Shown here: positions 52,166 through 61,175 of the stretch, piece by piece
How positions within the stretch are numbered: the first letter of the stretch is position 1
Layout: each line of letters starts with the position of its first letter
Source: Thermococcus sp. 21S9
GTDB taxonomy: Archaea > Methanobacteriota_B > Thermococci > Thermococcales > Thermococcaceae
Length of the DNA: 64,000 nucleotides
NCBI RefSeq assembly: GCF_012027635.1
Contig: NZ_SNUS01000001.1
Coordinates: 1,550,001 to 1,614,000, forward strand
Direction: 5' to 3'
Notes under the pieces: generated by a model
What the model was told of the DNA's origin: nothing
Seen by the model: only the letters and a program-made list of their open reading frames with translations
Database searches by the model: none
Translations under genes and position numbers: made by a program

Positions 52166-52811
52166 AAACGTCCGGGAAGTTGACCTGAAGGCCACGAACG
52201 GCCGGATTGAGATTGAGGGCTGGGAAAACGACCACGTCGAGGTTAACTACACGACACACGGCGAGGTGGAAGTGATAATCGAGAACGAAAACGGGAAGCT
52301 CGTCATAAGGGAGGAGCCGAAGAGAAAGTTCAGGTTCGTGGGCATCGTCAAGGCCGAGGAAGGCTGGGTCGAGATGGAGCTTAAAGTGCCTAAAGGCGTC
52401 CCTGTGAGGGCCAAGAACGTGAACGGGGAGCTCACAGCCAAAGGGGTTCGTTTCACGGAAGTGACCACAGTGAACGGGGAGATAAAGCTGAGTGACTGCG
52501 AGGCCGAGCTGATAAAGAGCGTGAACGGCGAGATAGAGGCCTACCTGCCCGTTGCCGGCCCGCTGGAGGTTTCCACTGTGAACGGAGACATAACGGTAAC
52601 GATTGAGGAGCTTGAAGGGGACGTCTCGGTGAACTGCGTTAACGGTGACATAACCCTCCGGCTAACGGAGTTCTGCGATGCGAGGGTTGAGGCGAAGAAG
52701 GTCAACGGCGACGTGGAGCTGGTCGGGATTCCCGACGGCGTCATTGGAACCGGGGACTTCCTAATCCGGGTGAAGACCGTGAACGGCGACGTCCGGGTCG
52801 AGCTGGTTTGA
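52155..52811 (+). CDS. DUF4097 beta-helix protein
   Basis: 218 residues with a regular repeat of VNGE/VNGD turns every 15-22 residues (NVNGELTAKG, TVNGEIKLSD, SVNGEIEAYL, TVNGDITVTI, CVNGDITLRL, KVNGDVELVG, TVNGDVRVEL), the signature of a right-handed beta-helix of the DUF4097 family. No signal peptide, so it is cytosolic or membrane-associated. ATG 52155 is four bases behind GGGGTGAG. Last gene of the ArsR-4TM-DUF4097 operon. Confidence 0.85.
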   Translation: MMFENVREVDLKATNGRIEIEGWENDHVEVNYTTHGEVEVIIENENGKLVIREEPKRKFRFVGIVKAEEGWVEMELKVPKGVPVRAKNVNGELTAKGVRFTEVTTVNGEIKLSDCEAELIKSVNGEIEAYLPVAGPLEVSTVNGDITVTIEELEGDVSVNCVNGDITLRLTEFCDARVEAKKVNGDVELVGIPDGVIGTGDFLIRVKTVNGDVRVELV

Positions 52812-52872
52812 TTCTTTAATCCTTTAATCACTTAATTCGACAACTAAAGAGTTAAAGAATGCGGTGATAGGT

Positions 52873-54138
52873 ATGAACTCTAAGGGCCTCGGCCGGAACT
52901 TCTGGCTCTTTGCCATCGGTCGTTTCATCTCCCAGCTCGGCTGGGCGGTTCAGGACGTCGCATTGCCACTCTACGTGCTCGACCAGACCCACAGCGGTTC
53001 GATGATGACGCTCTTCATATTAGCGGAGATAATCCCCTCAATCATCGTCATGCCCTTCGCCGGTGTCGTTGGCGACAGGTATAACAGAAAGTGGCTCATG
53101 GTCGGCTTCGACCTGCTCAGGGGAGTCCTCCTATTCGGCGTCATCGCCTTCAACTTCCTCGGCATCTATCAGCTCCTCGCCGTTCAGGTTGTCATGGCAA
53201 TCCTCGGCTCGTTCTTCTCCGCGGGAACGGGGGCGATGTTCCCGGATTTGGTGGATAAGGAGCTCCTCGAAAAGGCCAACTCGACGGTTGCCTCGCTGAC
53301 CATAATAGCGCGCCTCCTCGGTCCTGCTTTGGGTGGTTTAATCTACGGAATCGGCGGGATTAGGCTCGCGATTCTGATAAACGCGGTCAGCTTCTTCGGT
53401 TCCGGCCTGTTCGAGATGCTCATTCACTACGAGTGGAAGGCGAAGCCGATTGAAGGCATCGGCCAGGTGTTGAGCGACATAAAGGAGGGGGTCCGCTTCA
53501 TTTTCAGACACAGCTACCTTAAGACCCTGATGACGTTCGCGATATTCATGGGAATCTTCGGGGCGCCCTTCGGAGCAGTGCTTCTCCCCTACGCGATGAG
53601 GGAAGTGCTCAAGTTCACGAGCGTCCAGTTCGGCCTCATGGAGAGCTTTTTCATGGGCGGGGCTTTGCTGGGGAACGTTATCATAGCAGTGAAGTTCGGT
53701 AAGGAGGCCGGGCGCTTCCTCTTCAGGGCGATGTTCGTCAACGGCCTCGTGATGATGGTGTTCGTCTGGTTAATATCGCCCGCATCGAACCTGGACAGAA
53801 ACGGGGCCTTCGTCCTCCTGATGGCCGTTGCGATTGTCATGGGAGTTGCAGAGGCCTTCATAGACATTCCGATACAGTCGAAGATTCAGCGCGCCGTTCC
53901 GAGCGAGGTTCGCGGTAGGGTCTTCTCGGCCCTTGGAATCCTCACGAGGATTGCCACGCCCCTCGGTCTCGTCCTCGTCGGTCCCCTTCTGAACCTCTAC
54001 CCGGCGTGGCTCGTGGCGCTCGGGATATGGTCTGGCATGGCGGTCGTGGTGGTCTACTACTGGGTGAAATACCGGGATGTTCTTCTAAAAGACGTTGACG
54101 GACCACCAGAGGGAGAAGTGATGAATCCGAGGCCGTAA
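52873..54138 (+). CDS. MFS transporter
   Basis: 421 residues with about twelve membrane helices. It belongs to the major facilitator group of macrolide/multidrug exporters (FAIGRFISQLGWAVQDVALPLYVLDQT; the loop motif GVVGDRYNRKWLM between helices 2 and 3; SEVRGRVFSALGI between helices 10 and 11). Substrate unknown. ATG 52873 follows GGTGATAGGT. Own promoter likely in the AT-rich 52812-52872 region. Confidence 0.9.
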   Translation: MNSKGLGRNFWLFAIGRFISQLGWAVQDVALPLYVLDQTHSGSMMTLFILAEIIPSIIVMPFAGVVGDRYNRKWLMVGFDLLRGVLLFGVIAFNFLGIYQLLAVQVVMAILGSFFSAGTGAMFPDLVDKELLEKANSTVASLTIIARLLGPALGGLIYGIGGIRLAILINAVSFFGSGLFEMLIHYEWKAKPIEGIGQVLSDIKEGVRFIFRHSYLKTLMTFAIFMGIFGAPFGAVLLPYAMREVLKFTSVQFGLMESFFMGGALLGNVIIAVKFGKEAGRFLFRAMFVNGLVMMVFVWLISPASNLDRNGAFVLLMAVAIVMGVAEAFIDIPIQSKIQRAVPSEVRGRVFSALGILTRIATPLGLVLVGPLLNLYPAWLVALGIWSGMAVVVVYYWVKYRDVLLKDVDGPPEGEVMNPRP

Positions 54139-54191
54139 AACTTTTAAATACTTTTTGTAACTTTTGTTGACGAGCTCGTGGGGGTGGTAAA

Positions 54192-54560
54192 ATGAGCGCG
54201 GTGGACCTCGTGATGGGTAAAATACTCACGGACATGCTGGAAATCGACGGAGTCATAGGAACGATAGTGGTCGACAAGGACGGCCTCGTCATCGAGTCGG
54301 CGATGAAGAAGAACCTCGACCGCGAGGCCATCGCCGGAGTCCTCCACGAGCTCGTTTCTGCCATAAAGCTGATGGGCGACCAGTTCGGGGCAGGGGAGCT
54401 CAAGGAGGCCATTCTCGAGTTCAAGAACGCCAGGATGTTCACCAACCCGATAGGAAGCGACTACTACCTGATAGTCATCGGCGACGCCGACCTCAACCTC
54501 GGCAGGATGAAGCTTGAGCTCAGGAAGGTCCTTCCGAAACTTGAGGAGATGCTCTACTGA
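54192..54560 (+). CDS. roadblock/LC7 domain protein
   Basis: 122 residues forming one roadblock fold (MLEIDGVIGTIVVDKDGLVIESAMKKNLDREAIAGVLHELVSAIKLMGDQFGAGELKEAILEFKNARMFTNPIGSDYYLIVIGD in parts). Such proteins dimerise and often regulate small GTPases (MglB-like). No GTPase is next to it. ATG 54192 follows GGGGGTGGTAAA. Probably cotranscribed with the following 119-residue gene. Confidence 0.88.
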   Translation: MSAVDLVMGKILTDMLEIDGVIGTIVVDKDGLVIESAMKKNLDREAIAGVLHELVSAIKLMGDQFGAGELKEAILEFKNARMFTNPIGSDYYLIVIGDADLNLGRMKLELRKVLPKLEEMLY

Positions 54561-54570
54561 GGTGGTCGCC

Positions 54571-54930
54571 ATGCCCATTCGCATTCTTTCATTTTTGTGG
54601 AAGGACAAGCCAGAAATCTATGAGATGGTCATCACCCAGGACGGCCTCAGCCTTGAGGGCAACGAGAGGCTCGGGGCGCACATAGAGGACGTTCTCCACT
54701 ACATCGAGAAGAATGCTGGAGAGCTGGGCCTTGAGGGGAGCGTGGAGGTTTTCATCCGCAACGGGAAGAAGGTGATAGCGATAAAGCGAATCGGCGGGCT
54801 CGGAGTTGCCGTCGTCAGCCCGAGCCTTGAAGAGGCCGAGAAGGCATTGAAAGACGTGGAAAGCAGGGCAAACGAACTCCTCAGCGACCGCTACGAGGAG
54901 GCAATGGAGGAGTACCGGCGCTCTATTTGA
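54571..54930 (+). CDS. unknown protein paired with roadblock gene
   Basis: 119 residues. The start is beta-rich (PIRILSFLWKDKPEIYEMVITQDGLSLEGNERLG) and the C-terminal half is a charged helix (SLEEAEKALKDVESRANELLSDRYEEAMEEYRRS). Family not recognised. It starts 11 bases after the roadblock gene behind GAGGTGG, so the two likely act together. It overlaps the convergent adenosyltransferase stop by eight bases. Confidence 0.75.
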   Translation: MPIRILSFLWKDKPEIYEMVITQDGLSLEGNERLGAHIEDVLHYIEKNAGELGLEGSVEVFIRNGKKVIAIKRIGGLGVAVVSPSLEEAEKALKDVESRANELLSDRYEEAMEEYRRSI

Positions 54931-55438
54931 CCTCCCTCAGTTTTCCCTCGCGCTTTTCTATGAGCCTCGCCATCACGAAGAGCAGGTCGCTGAGCCTGTT
55001 GAGGTAGACGAGTGCCTTCTCCCCTATGCCGACCTCAAGGTAGAGCTTCGCGACCTTCCGCTCTGCCCTTCGCGCTATCGCCCTGCAGACGTCGAGCTTG
55101 GCACTCGCCACCGTTGAGCCCGGCAGGACGAATGCCCTGAGCTGGAGCTCGTCCTCGTACTTCCTCGTGAGCTCTTCGAGCCATTTAATCTCCTCATCAC
55201 CGACCTTGGCATATTTGCCCTTGCTCGCGAGTTCCGCCATCAGGTCGTAGAGCTGGACTTGAACCTTTTCAAGGATTCCCACCATCTCATCCGGCACGTA
55301 GTGCTTTGCCTCACCGATGAAGCTGTCGAGTTCATCAATCGTCCCGTTTGCCTCCATTATCGGGGAGTTTTTGGCGACTCTTTCGCCCGTGAAGAGACCG
55401 GTCAGGCCTTTATCGCCAGTCTTGGTGGTTATTGGCAT
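54923..55438 (-). CDS. PduO-type corrinoid adenosyltransferase
   Basis: 171 residues. Transfers adenosyl from ATP to cob(I)alamin to form coenzyme B12. Family motifs: TKTGDKGLTGLFTGERV at the N-terminus (ATP-binding), NGTIDELDSFIGEAK, FVLPGSTVASAKLDVCRAIARRAERKV and LVYLNRLSDLLFVMARL. ATG 55438 behind GGTGAT; the longer forms begin inside that site. It salvages corrinoids together with an importer elsewhere, possibly related to the binding lipoprotein at 4064-5944. Confidence 0.93.
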   Translation of the reverse strand: MPITTKTGDKGLTGLFTGERVAKNSPIMEANGTIDELDSFIGEAKHYVPDEMVGILEKVQVQLYDLMAELASKGKYAKVGDEEIKWLEELTRKYEDELQLRAFVLPGSTVASAKLDVCRAIARRAERKVAKLYLEVGIGEKALVYLNRLSDLLFVMARLIEKREGKLREVK

Positions 55439-55527
55439 GGGCATCACCGGCGTTTTTAACATCCCCATGTTTATTAGGCTTCCGGAAAGCTTTTTAGGGG
55501 GGCTGTGGATAAAGCTCGGGTGATGCT

Positions 55528-57639
55528 ATGAAGCGTCTGGCCGTTGCAATTGTGTTACTATTCTTGGTAGGGCTGATTCCAACGCCCATGTTCGCAGAGG
55601 TGGGTGCAACATCAAACTATGTAATAAAGACGGTTTCAATAGGGCCAACCGACGACGCATACGTTAAAAGCACCACGCCCGATACGAACTATGGGTCTTC
55701 ATATAACCTCTACGTGGGGACATACTATCGGGACCATGGAAATGAGCGAGCGTACCTCAAGTTCGACCTCTCGTCGATACCTCCTGGTGCAGTTATAGTC
55801 AGTGCTACCCTCCACCTGTATACATACTGGGGCACATATGCCCAGCCGATTAACGTCAGCGTTTATGCCGTTGAAAATGACTCTTGGAGCGAGGATACAA
55901 TAACTTGGGACAACAAACCCCTTGCGGGCCAGTTCCTTGATAAGGACCTTGTTCCAGACTCGAACAGAGGGGACTACCCGGTAAAGCACTGGTCTGTCTG
56001 GAATGTGACGGACTTCGTCAGGTCTCAGTTTGAGACTGATAAAGTTGTTAGCTTTGTTCTAATCTCTGATTCCGAGGGCATTGTAGATGAGAGTGTTGGA
56101 TACAACTCCAAGGAGAGCAAGTATGTTGACGAACGTCCATATCTTGAGATTGTGTACTACGTTCCCGTTGCCGTTAGCTCCCTCAACATAAACGAGCCCC
56201 TCTACTCTGGGCTCCCGAGCAAGGTTTATGTCAGCATCACCAACAGCGGAGACGCGGAGACCAACGTTACTTTCTACCTCAAGATAAACGGCGTCCCGCT
56301 CTACACCGAGAACCTCACCCTCGGGCCCAAGAGCACCGAGACCCTCGAGAAGGTGTGGATTCCGACCGCCACCGGTGACTACAACGTGACCGCTGAAATC
56401 GTTGGGGAGGGCGTTAACGACTTCATAACCAAGCAGGTTCACGTCTACGTCAACCCGTACAGGCTGTTCTATGGCCTCACTTACTTCTATGAGAACGGCT
56501 ACAACAAGATTGCACCCCAGCTCGATGAGCTCTACGCTAACTTTACAACCACCGTCCAGGAGCTCCAGAAGTGCGGTGTGAACCTCGGCGACCTCTCCGA
56601 CGACGTTAAGTGGATTGAGACCAACTACAACCTCACCAAGGCCGAGTACGCCAAGTTCCTTGAGATGAAGAAGAGGACTGCACTCTTCCTTTCCGGAAAC
56701 AGGCTTTACACCTATTCCGTTATGGTCCACATAAGGAAGGCGCGCTTCCTTGCTCAGGACGTCACGGAGAGAATAGAGAAGGTTCTTCCGATACTCCAGG
56801 AAACGCTCGCCAAGGTTGAGCCACTCTGCCACCCGCCGGCGAACGAGACCAACCAGACGGCCAATCAGACGACCGGAAACGTGACCGCACCCTCGAACGG
56901 AACCGTCACCAACCAGACTACGGCTAACTACACGATTCACATCACCAAGGTACTCATAGACCTCTCGCACGGTCAGTACTACTTCACCAAATACGGCTTC
57001 ACCGGCCTCCAGGAGGACATAGAGAAGCTCGGCTGGGAGGTCAACGTGACCTACGCCCCGCTCACCTACGATGAGCTGAAGAAGTACGACGTCGTTATAC
57101 TCACCAACCCCAAGACAAAGCTGAGCGACGAGGAAATACAGGCACTCAGGAAGTACGTTGAGGAAGGCGGTGCCCTGTTCGTGGCCGGCGACTGGTATAA
57201 GTATCTCAGCGACAGTCTCAACGAGCTCCTCGAGGGTACCGGCGTCCAGTTCGAGAAGACCGAGCTCATGGACGACGAGAAGAACAGTGGAAAGCCCTAC
57301 TATCCGTTCGTCGGAATCTACAACAGGAACTGCGCCATCACCAAGTACATCCCCGAGAACTGGACGATGTACTACAACGGTGACACCCTCAAGATTACCG
57401 GCGACGCTAAGTGGATAATCAAGGGCTACGAGAGCGCCTACGCTGTTGACGCCAACGGCAACACCATCTACGAGAAGGGAAGCGAGCCCGTCGTTGCCGT
57501 TGCAGTAACCTTCGGAAAGGGCAAGATAGTCGTCTACGGCTCAAGCAAGGCCCTCAGCGATGCCTACTACGGCAAGTACATCAAGAGCAACTGGCCGTTC
57601 ATCAAGGGCGCTCTCCTCTGGCTGGTTGAGGAGAGCTGA
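55528..57639 (+). CDS. secreted DNRLRE-CARDB protein with ThuA/GATase-like C-terminus
   Basis: 703 residues. Signal peptide 1-24; DNRLRE domain (about 35-212; DDAYVKSTTPDTNYG...YLKFDLSSIPPGAVIVSATLHLYT...WSEDTITWDNKP), a carbohydrate-related or stalk module; CARDB-type Ig domain (about 215-310); helical region (315-435); an Asn/Thr-rich linker full of NQT/NTT sequons; and a Rossmann-like class I GATase/ThuA-type domain (about 475-703; VLIDLSHGQYYF, YDVVILTNPKTKL, GGALFVAGDW, GKGKIVVYGSSKALSD). No C-terminal anchor. The first about 600 bases are more AT-rich than the rest, suggesting domain acquisition. Confidence 0.85.
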   Translation: MKRLAVAIVLLFLVGLIPTPMFAEVGATSNYVIKTVSIGPTDDAYVKSTTPDTNYGSSYNLYVGTYYRDHGNERAYLKFDLSSIPPGAVIVSATLHLYTYWGTYAQPINVSVYAVENDSWSEDTITWDNKPLAGQFLDKDLVPDSNRGDYPVKHWSVWNVTDFVRSQFETDKVVSFVLISDSEGIVDESVGYNSKESKYVDERPYLEIVYYVPVAVSSLNINEPLYSGLPSKVYVSITNSGDAETNVTFYLKINGVPLYTENLTLGPKSTETLEKVWIPTATGDYNVTAEIVGEGVNDFITKQVHVYVNPYRLFYGLTYFYENGYNKIAPQLDELYANFTTTVQELQKCGVNLGDLSDDVKWIETNYNLTKAEYAKFLEMKKRTALFLSGNRLYTYSVMVHIRKARFLAQDVTERIEKVLPILQETLAKVEPLCHPPANETNQTANQTTGNVTAPSNGTVTNQTTANYTIHITKVLIDLSHGQYYFTKYGFTGLQEDIEKLGWEVNVTYAPLTYDELKKYDVVILTNPKTKLSDEEIQALRKYVEEGGALFVAGDWYKYLSDSLNELLEGTGVQFEKTELMDDEKNSGKPYYPFVGIYNRNCAITKYIPENWTMYYNGDTLKITGDAKWIIKGYESAYAVDANGNTIYEKGSEPVVAVAVTFGKGKIVVYGSSKALSDAYYGKYIKSNWPFIKGALLWLVEES

Positions 57640-57654
57640 TTTCCTTCCTTTTCT

Positions 57655-58482
57655 TTAAATTTCCCTCGGCGGGACGAGAATCCCGAGTTCCGTTATTATG
57701 CCCCGGATGTATTTCCAGGGTGTGATGTCGAAGAGGAAGTTCCTCACGCGGTAGCCCTGCCTCGCGTAGGGCCTCTCGAGGATTTCGACCTCGTTGCTCT
57801 TAAGCTCGGGGTGGAGTTTGAAACTCTCGGTTGCAACGTAGAAGGGAACGCCGTTCTCGTGGCACGCCAGGGCGAGGAGATATGTGCCGGCTTTGTTCAC
57901 AACCGCTCCATCGCGCGTTACGTTGTCCGCTCCCACAAGGGCTATCGTGGCGTTCCTCGCGAAGAGGCCGAGCTGGGCGTCTGTTATGACCTCGAAGCGG
58001 ATTCCTTCCCGTTCGAGGGCGCTCGCCAGTGCTATTCCCTCGTAGTCCGGGGCGCTCTCGGTGAGAATTACCTTGAAGTTCACCCCCTTGGCCTTTGCAG
58101 TCCGGAGTATCTCGAAGACCGCCGACGAGAAGGAGTGCGTTATAACCGTGTCTCCGTCCTCTATGAGCTCGCTTCCGATGTTGCCGATTGTCTTCTTCGC
58201 CTCGTCAATCAGGCGGAGAAACTCTTCCGCCCGGGACCTGACGAGGATAGGATTGTCCGTTACGGGAATGAAGCGCGAGAGGTTGTAGAGGGAAGCCATC
58301 GTCGGGTTTATCCTTGGAAGCTCGTGCCTGAGCTCTATGAGGGCCTTTCTAAGCTCCTCCCCCTCAAGGAGGTCCGATAGAACCAGGTAGGCTTCCGCCC
58401 CCCGTCTGGCCATCCAGCTGGCACCGCGTATCCTCTCGGCGCGAAGTTCTTCAAGAATAGACCTGACCTCCTGGGGAAGCAT
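57655..58482 (-). CDS. eIF2B alpha/beta/delta-like family protein
   Basis: 275 residues of the eIF2B-related/ribose-1,5-bisphosphate isomerase superfamily. Motifs: NPTMASLYNLSRFIP, GDTVITHSFSSAVFEIL, LTESAPDYEGIALA, ALVGADNVTRDGAVVNKAGTYLLALACHE and FDITPWKYI. It is shorter than the characterised archaeal R15P isomerase (about 320), and the catalytic Cys of that enzyme is not evident, so it is more likely the archaeal aIF2B-type homologue of uncertain role. ATG 58482 lies 9 bases after the KaiC-like gene stop, so the two form an operon. Confidence 0.85.
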   Translation of the reverse strand: MLPQEVRSILEELRAERIRGASWMARRGAEAYLVLSDLLEGEELRKALIELRHELPRINPTMASLYNLSRFIPVTDNPILVRSRAEEFLRLIDEAKKTIGNIGSELIEDGDTVITHSFSSAVFEILRTAKAKGVNFKVILTESAPDYEGIALASALEREGIRFEVITDAQLGLFARNATIALVGADNVTRDGAVVNKAGTYLLALACHENGVPFYVATESFKLHPELKSNEVEILERPYARQGYRVRNFLFDITPWKYIRGIITELGILVPPREI

Positions 58483-58491
58483 CCCAAACCC

Positions 58492-59190
58492 TCACAGCAC
58501 CGTTCTGTCGGGGTGAACCACCATCCCGGTCTCGGTTATCTCGTAGGGTCTTATGACGTTGTCGAATCCGCTTCCGCGGAACTTGGTAACCTTAATGGCC
58601 CGCGTCAGCCTGCCGTCCCTCTCGAAGAGCTTCATCTCGATGACACCGCTGACAAGGTATTCCTCGATGTCTGTCCTCTCGAGCTCGGACGTTATGAGAA
58701 CAGTTACCTTGAGACGCATCATGCTCTTGACGAAGGTCAGAAATGCCTTCCTGTAATCAATCTCCTCCCTGCTGGCGAGCTTGAGCATGGTTATCGGGTC
58801 AACGACGACCCTCGAGTATCGCCTCATCCTGAACTGTTCCTTTATTGACTCCGTGAGCTTGTTGAGGTTCTTTGCAAAGGTCTCGAAGAAGTCCTCCACA
58901 AGGACGTAGTGCTCGGTTGTTGGGGTGGCATCGATTAGGGTGAAGTCCTCGTGATAAACGTCGAAGCCCATCCTTCCGAAGTCCTCTCTTATGTTCTCGG
59001 CGGGCTCTTCCAGGGTTATGTACAGTACACTCTCACCGTTCGCCACCCCCGCCATTGCAAAGTGCATTGCCAGGGTGGTTTTTCCGGTTCCAGGGGAGCC
59101 CTTGACGAGGTAAACCCTCCCGGGAATCAGCCCGCCGTGAAGCATTACATCAAGGCCAGGGACCCCGGTTGAAATCCTTCCTGCGACCAT
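58492..59190 (-). CDS. KaiC/RadA-like ATPase
   Basis: 232-residue single-domain RecA-fold ATPase. GVPGLDVMLHGGLIPG precedes Walker A GSPGTGKTT (about 32-40); Walker B SRVVVDPITML; conserved Glu in YITLEEPAEN. Members in archaea bind ATP and act in signalling, motility or unknown processes; this one lacks the tandem KaiC duplication. ATG 59190 behind GAGAGG. The 59191-59320 gap holds its promoter region (TATA-like GCTTATATT near 59228-59236) and nothing else I can identify. Confidence 0.88.
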   Translation of the reverse strand: MVAGRISTGVPGLDVMLHGGLIPGRVYLVKGSPGTGKTTLAMHFAMAGVANGESVLYITLEEPAENIREDFGRMGFDVYHEDFTLIDATPTTEHYVLVEDFFETFAKNLNKLTESIKEQFRMRRYSRVVVDPITMLKLASREEIDYRKAFLTFVKSMMRLKVTVLITSELERTDIEEYLVSGVIEMKLFERDGRLTRAIKVTKFRGSGFDNVIRPYEITETGMVVHPDRTVL

Positions 59191-59320
59191 TGCCTCTCAG
59201 CCATATCTTTTAACGGCGTTCCCAATATAAGCTTATCTCTCCCCGTGGAGGCCGAATACCTTTCGGCAGAACTTCGAAAAAAGGAATAGGGGAGAACTGC
59301 ACAACTAACATGAGTGGGAA

Positions 59321-61162
59321 TCAAGAGAGGGTCTTAAGCACGAATGCGAGCAAATCTGTCAGCTCTCTCGCCCTCGTCTCGGGAGAAGCGCCCATGTGCC
59401 CGCTCTTGGTCTCGACGCGGAGGTAAACCGGCGCTCCCACCTCTTTCAGCTTCAGGAAGAACTTTATTGCATGGGCCGGGTGCACGCGGTCGTCGTGCAA
59501 ACCTGTGTAGATGAGCGTCGGCGGGTATTCTGCAGGCCTGACGTTGTGGTAGGGGCTGTACTTCAGCAGGAATTCCCTGTCCCTCGGGTCGTCGGGGTTG
59601 CCGTACTCCGGAACCCAGACGCTACCGATGTAGAGCTTGTGGAAGCGCATCATATCTATAACTGGGTATCCTATTAGAGCGGAATCCATCACGTCCGGCC
59701 TCTGGACGAGGGTTGCCGAGACGAGAAGACCACCGTTGCTCCTTCCCCACGCGGAGACCCTGTATCCCTGCCCCTTCAGCTTCTCAAGGACGGCTATGAA
59801 GTCGTCGAAGACGTTCTGCTTATTTTCTCTCATTCCCGCCCTGTGCCACTTCTCGCCGTACTCGCTTCCACCGCGCAGGTTGGCCATTCCGAAGGTTCCC
59901 CCGCGCTTTATGAAGGGAATCACCTGCGGGAAAAAGCGAGGCGTCAGCGAGATGTTGAAGCCCCCGTATCCGAAGACCCACGCTTTCTTCTCGTCCCTCT
60001 CGCCCTTAACAAGGAAGTAGTGAACTCTCGTCCCGTCCTTCGAGACCGCGAAGTCCTCCTCGACCCTGAAGTTCCCTTCGATTTCTTGTCCCTCAATGAG
60101 CTTGAGCTCTCCGTCGAACTCGTAGAGCCGGTATGGGATTGTAAAGCTCTCGTAGCGGAGCAAAACCCTCTTTCCATCGGTATCGAGCGGGTAAACGCTC
60201 CCCGGGAGGTCAAAGGTTATCTCGTTAAGCTTTTCTCCGTCGAGCGAGTAAACCTCAAGTCTGTGGCTCGCGTGCACGAGCCTGCCCGCGAGGATTTTGT
60301 CCCCAACCAAGACGGCCCACTCAAGGGGGAACTCGCCCTCGGGGATTACCTCCTCGACTTTTTCACCAACCGCGATGAGCTTTCCTAAGCCTTTCCCTTC
60401 CCTCGTCAGGAGGTAGAGTTTGCCGTCGCGGACGTCAACCGGTTCAACCGGAACGTCCGCTGAGTAAACCTTCTCCCACTTCTCGGGCTCGTCTATCGGA
60501 CCGGCGTAGATTTCCGCGCTGTTCCAGCCGAAGGTTACCGTAACCATCGCCGTTCTCTTGTCACTGCTCTTCCTCAGCGAGATAAAGTAGCCGGAGCCGA
60601 GGCCCTCTCCGAAGACGAGTTTTTCTCCGCTTTTGTCCTTTCTGAAAAGCCTCACTGCTGGAGCCTTAACTCCATTGGGGGTCTCCCCACTCCTGTAGAA
60701 GCGGGCGAAGTAGTAGCCGTCCTCAAGGAAGGTGACGTTCCACACCGACGGCCTGAACTCCTCGATTAGCTCGCCGGTTTCGAGGTCTATTATTCTCGTT
60801 ATCCCCTCGTCGGCACCGCCTATCGAGAAGCTGTATGCCAAGAACCTGCCCTTTCCGTCCGCGGTGAAGCCCTGAAGAAGAACCTCGTCGTTAAGCTCCT
60901 TTTCAAGCTCCTTTGAGTCAACTATGACTTCCCCGCCGAGCCACCTGATGATTTGCCGGTCCCTCTCGCGGTACATCGCCACAACGCCCTTCCCCGTCAG
61001 CTTCGCAGAAACAAGGGTTGGAATCGAGTAGTACTCCCAGACCTCGGGGAAGAGTTCGTCGCTCAGCTTTCCTATGAACTCCCTGAAGCGTTTATTCTCC
61101 TCCTCGACGAGCTTCAGAACGCGCTCATCCCTCAGGTTCTCGGCCCATATATATTCGTCCAT
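59321..61162 (-). CDS. prolyl oligopeptidase
   Basis: 613-residue cytosolic serine peptidase of family S9A, cutting after proline in short peptides; well known from P. furiosus. N-terminal beta-propeller (about 60-370) and C-terminal alpha/beta hydrolase (about 375-613). Catalytic Ser in GRSNGGLL (about 470), Asp in GLHDDRVHPAHA and His in KSGHMGAS. ATG 61162 behind GGTGATTTTC. Start, length and triad agree with the known enzyme. Confidence 0.96.
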   Translation of the reverse strand: MDEYIWAENLRDERVLKLVEEENKRFREFIGKLSDELFPEVWEYYSIPTLVSAKLTGKGVVAMYRERDRQIIRWLGGEVIVDSKELEKELNDEVLLQGFTADGKGRFLAYSFSIGGADEGITRIIDLETGELIEEFRPSVWNVTFLEDGYYFARFYRSGETPNGVKAPAVRLFRKDKSGEKLVFGEGLGSGYFISLRKSSDKRTAMVTVTFGWNSAEIYAGPIDEPEKWEKVYSADVPVEPVDVRDGKLYLLTREGKGLGKLIAVGEKVEEVIPEGEFPLEWAVLVGDKILAGRLVHASHRLEVYSLDGEKLNEITFDLPGSVYPLDTDGKRVLLRYESFTIPYRLYEFDGELKLIEGQEIEGNFRVEEDFAVSKDGTRVHYFLVKGERDEKKAWVFGYGGFNISLTPRFFPQVIPFIKRGGTFGMANLRGGSEYGEKWHRAGMRENKQNVFDDFIAVLEKLKGQGYRVSAWGRSNGGLLVSATLVQRPDVMDSALIGYPVIDMMRFHKLYIGSVWVPEYGNPDDPRDREFLLKYSPYHNVRPAEYPPTLIYTGLHDDRVHPAHAIKFFLKLKEVGAPVYLRVETKSGHMGASPETRARELTDLLAFVLKTLS

Positions 61163-61175
61163 GAAAATCACCGTC

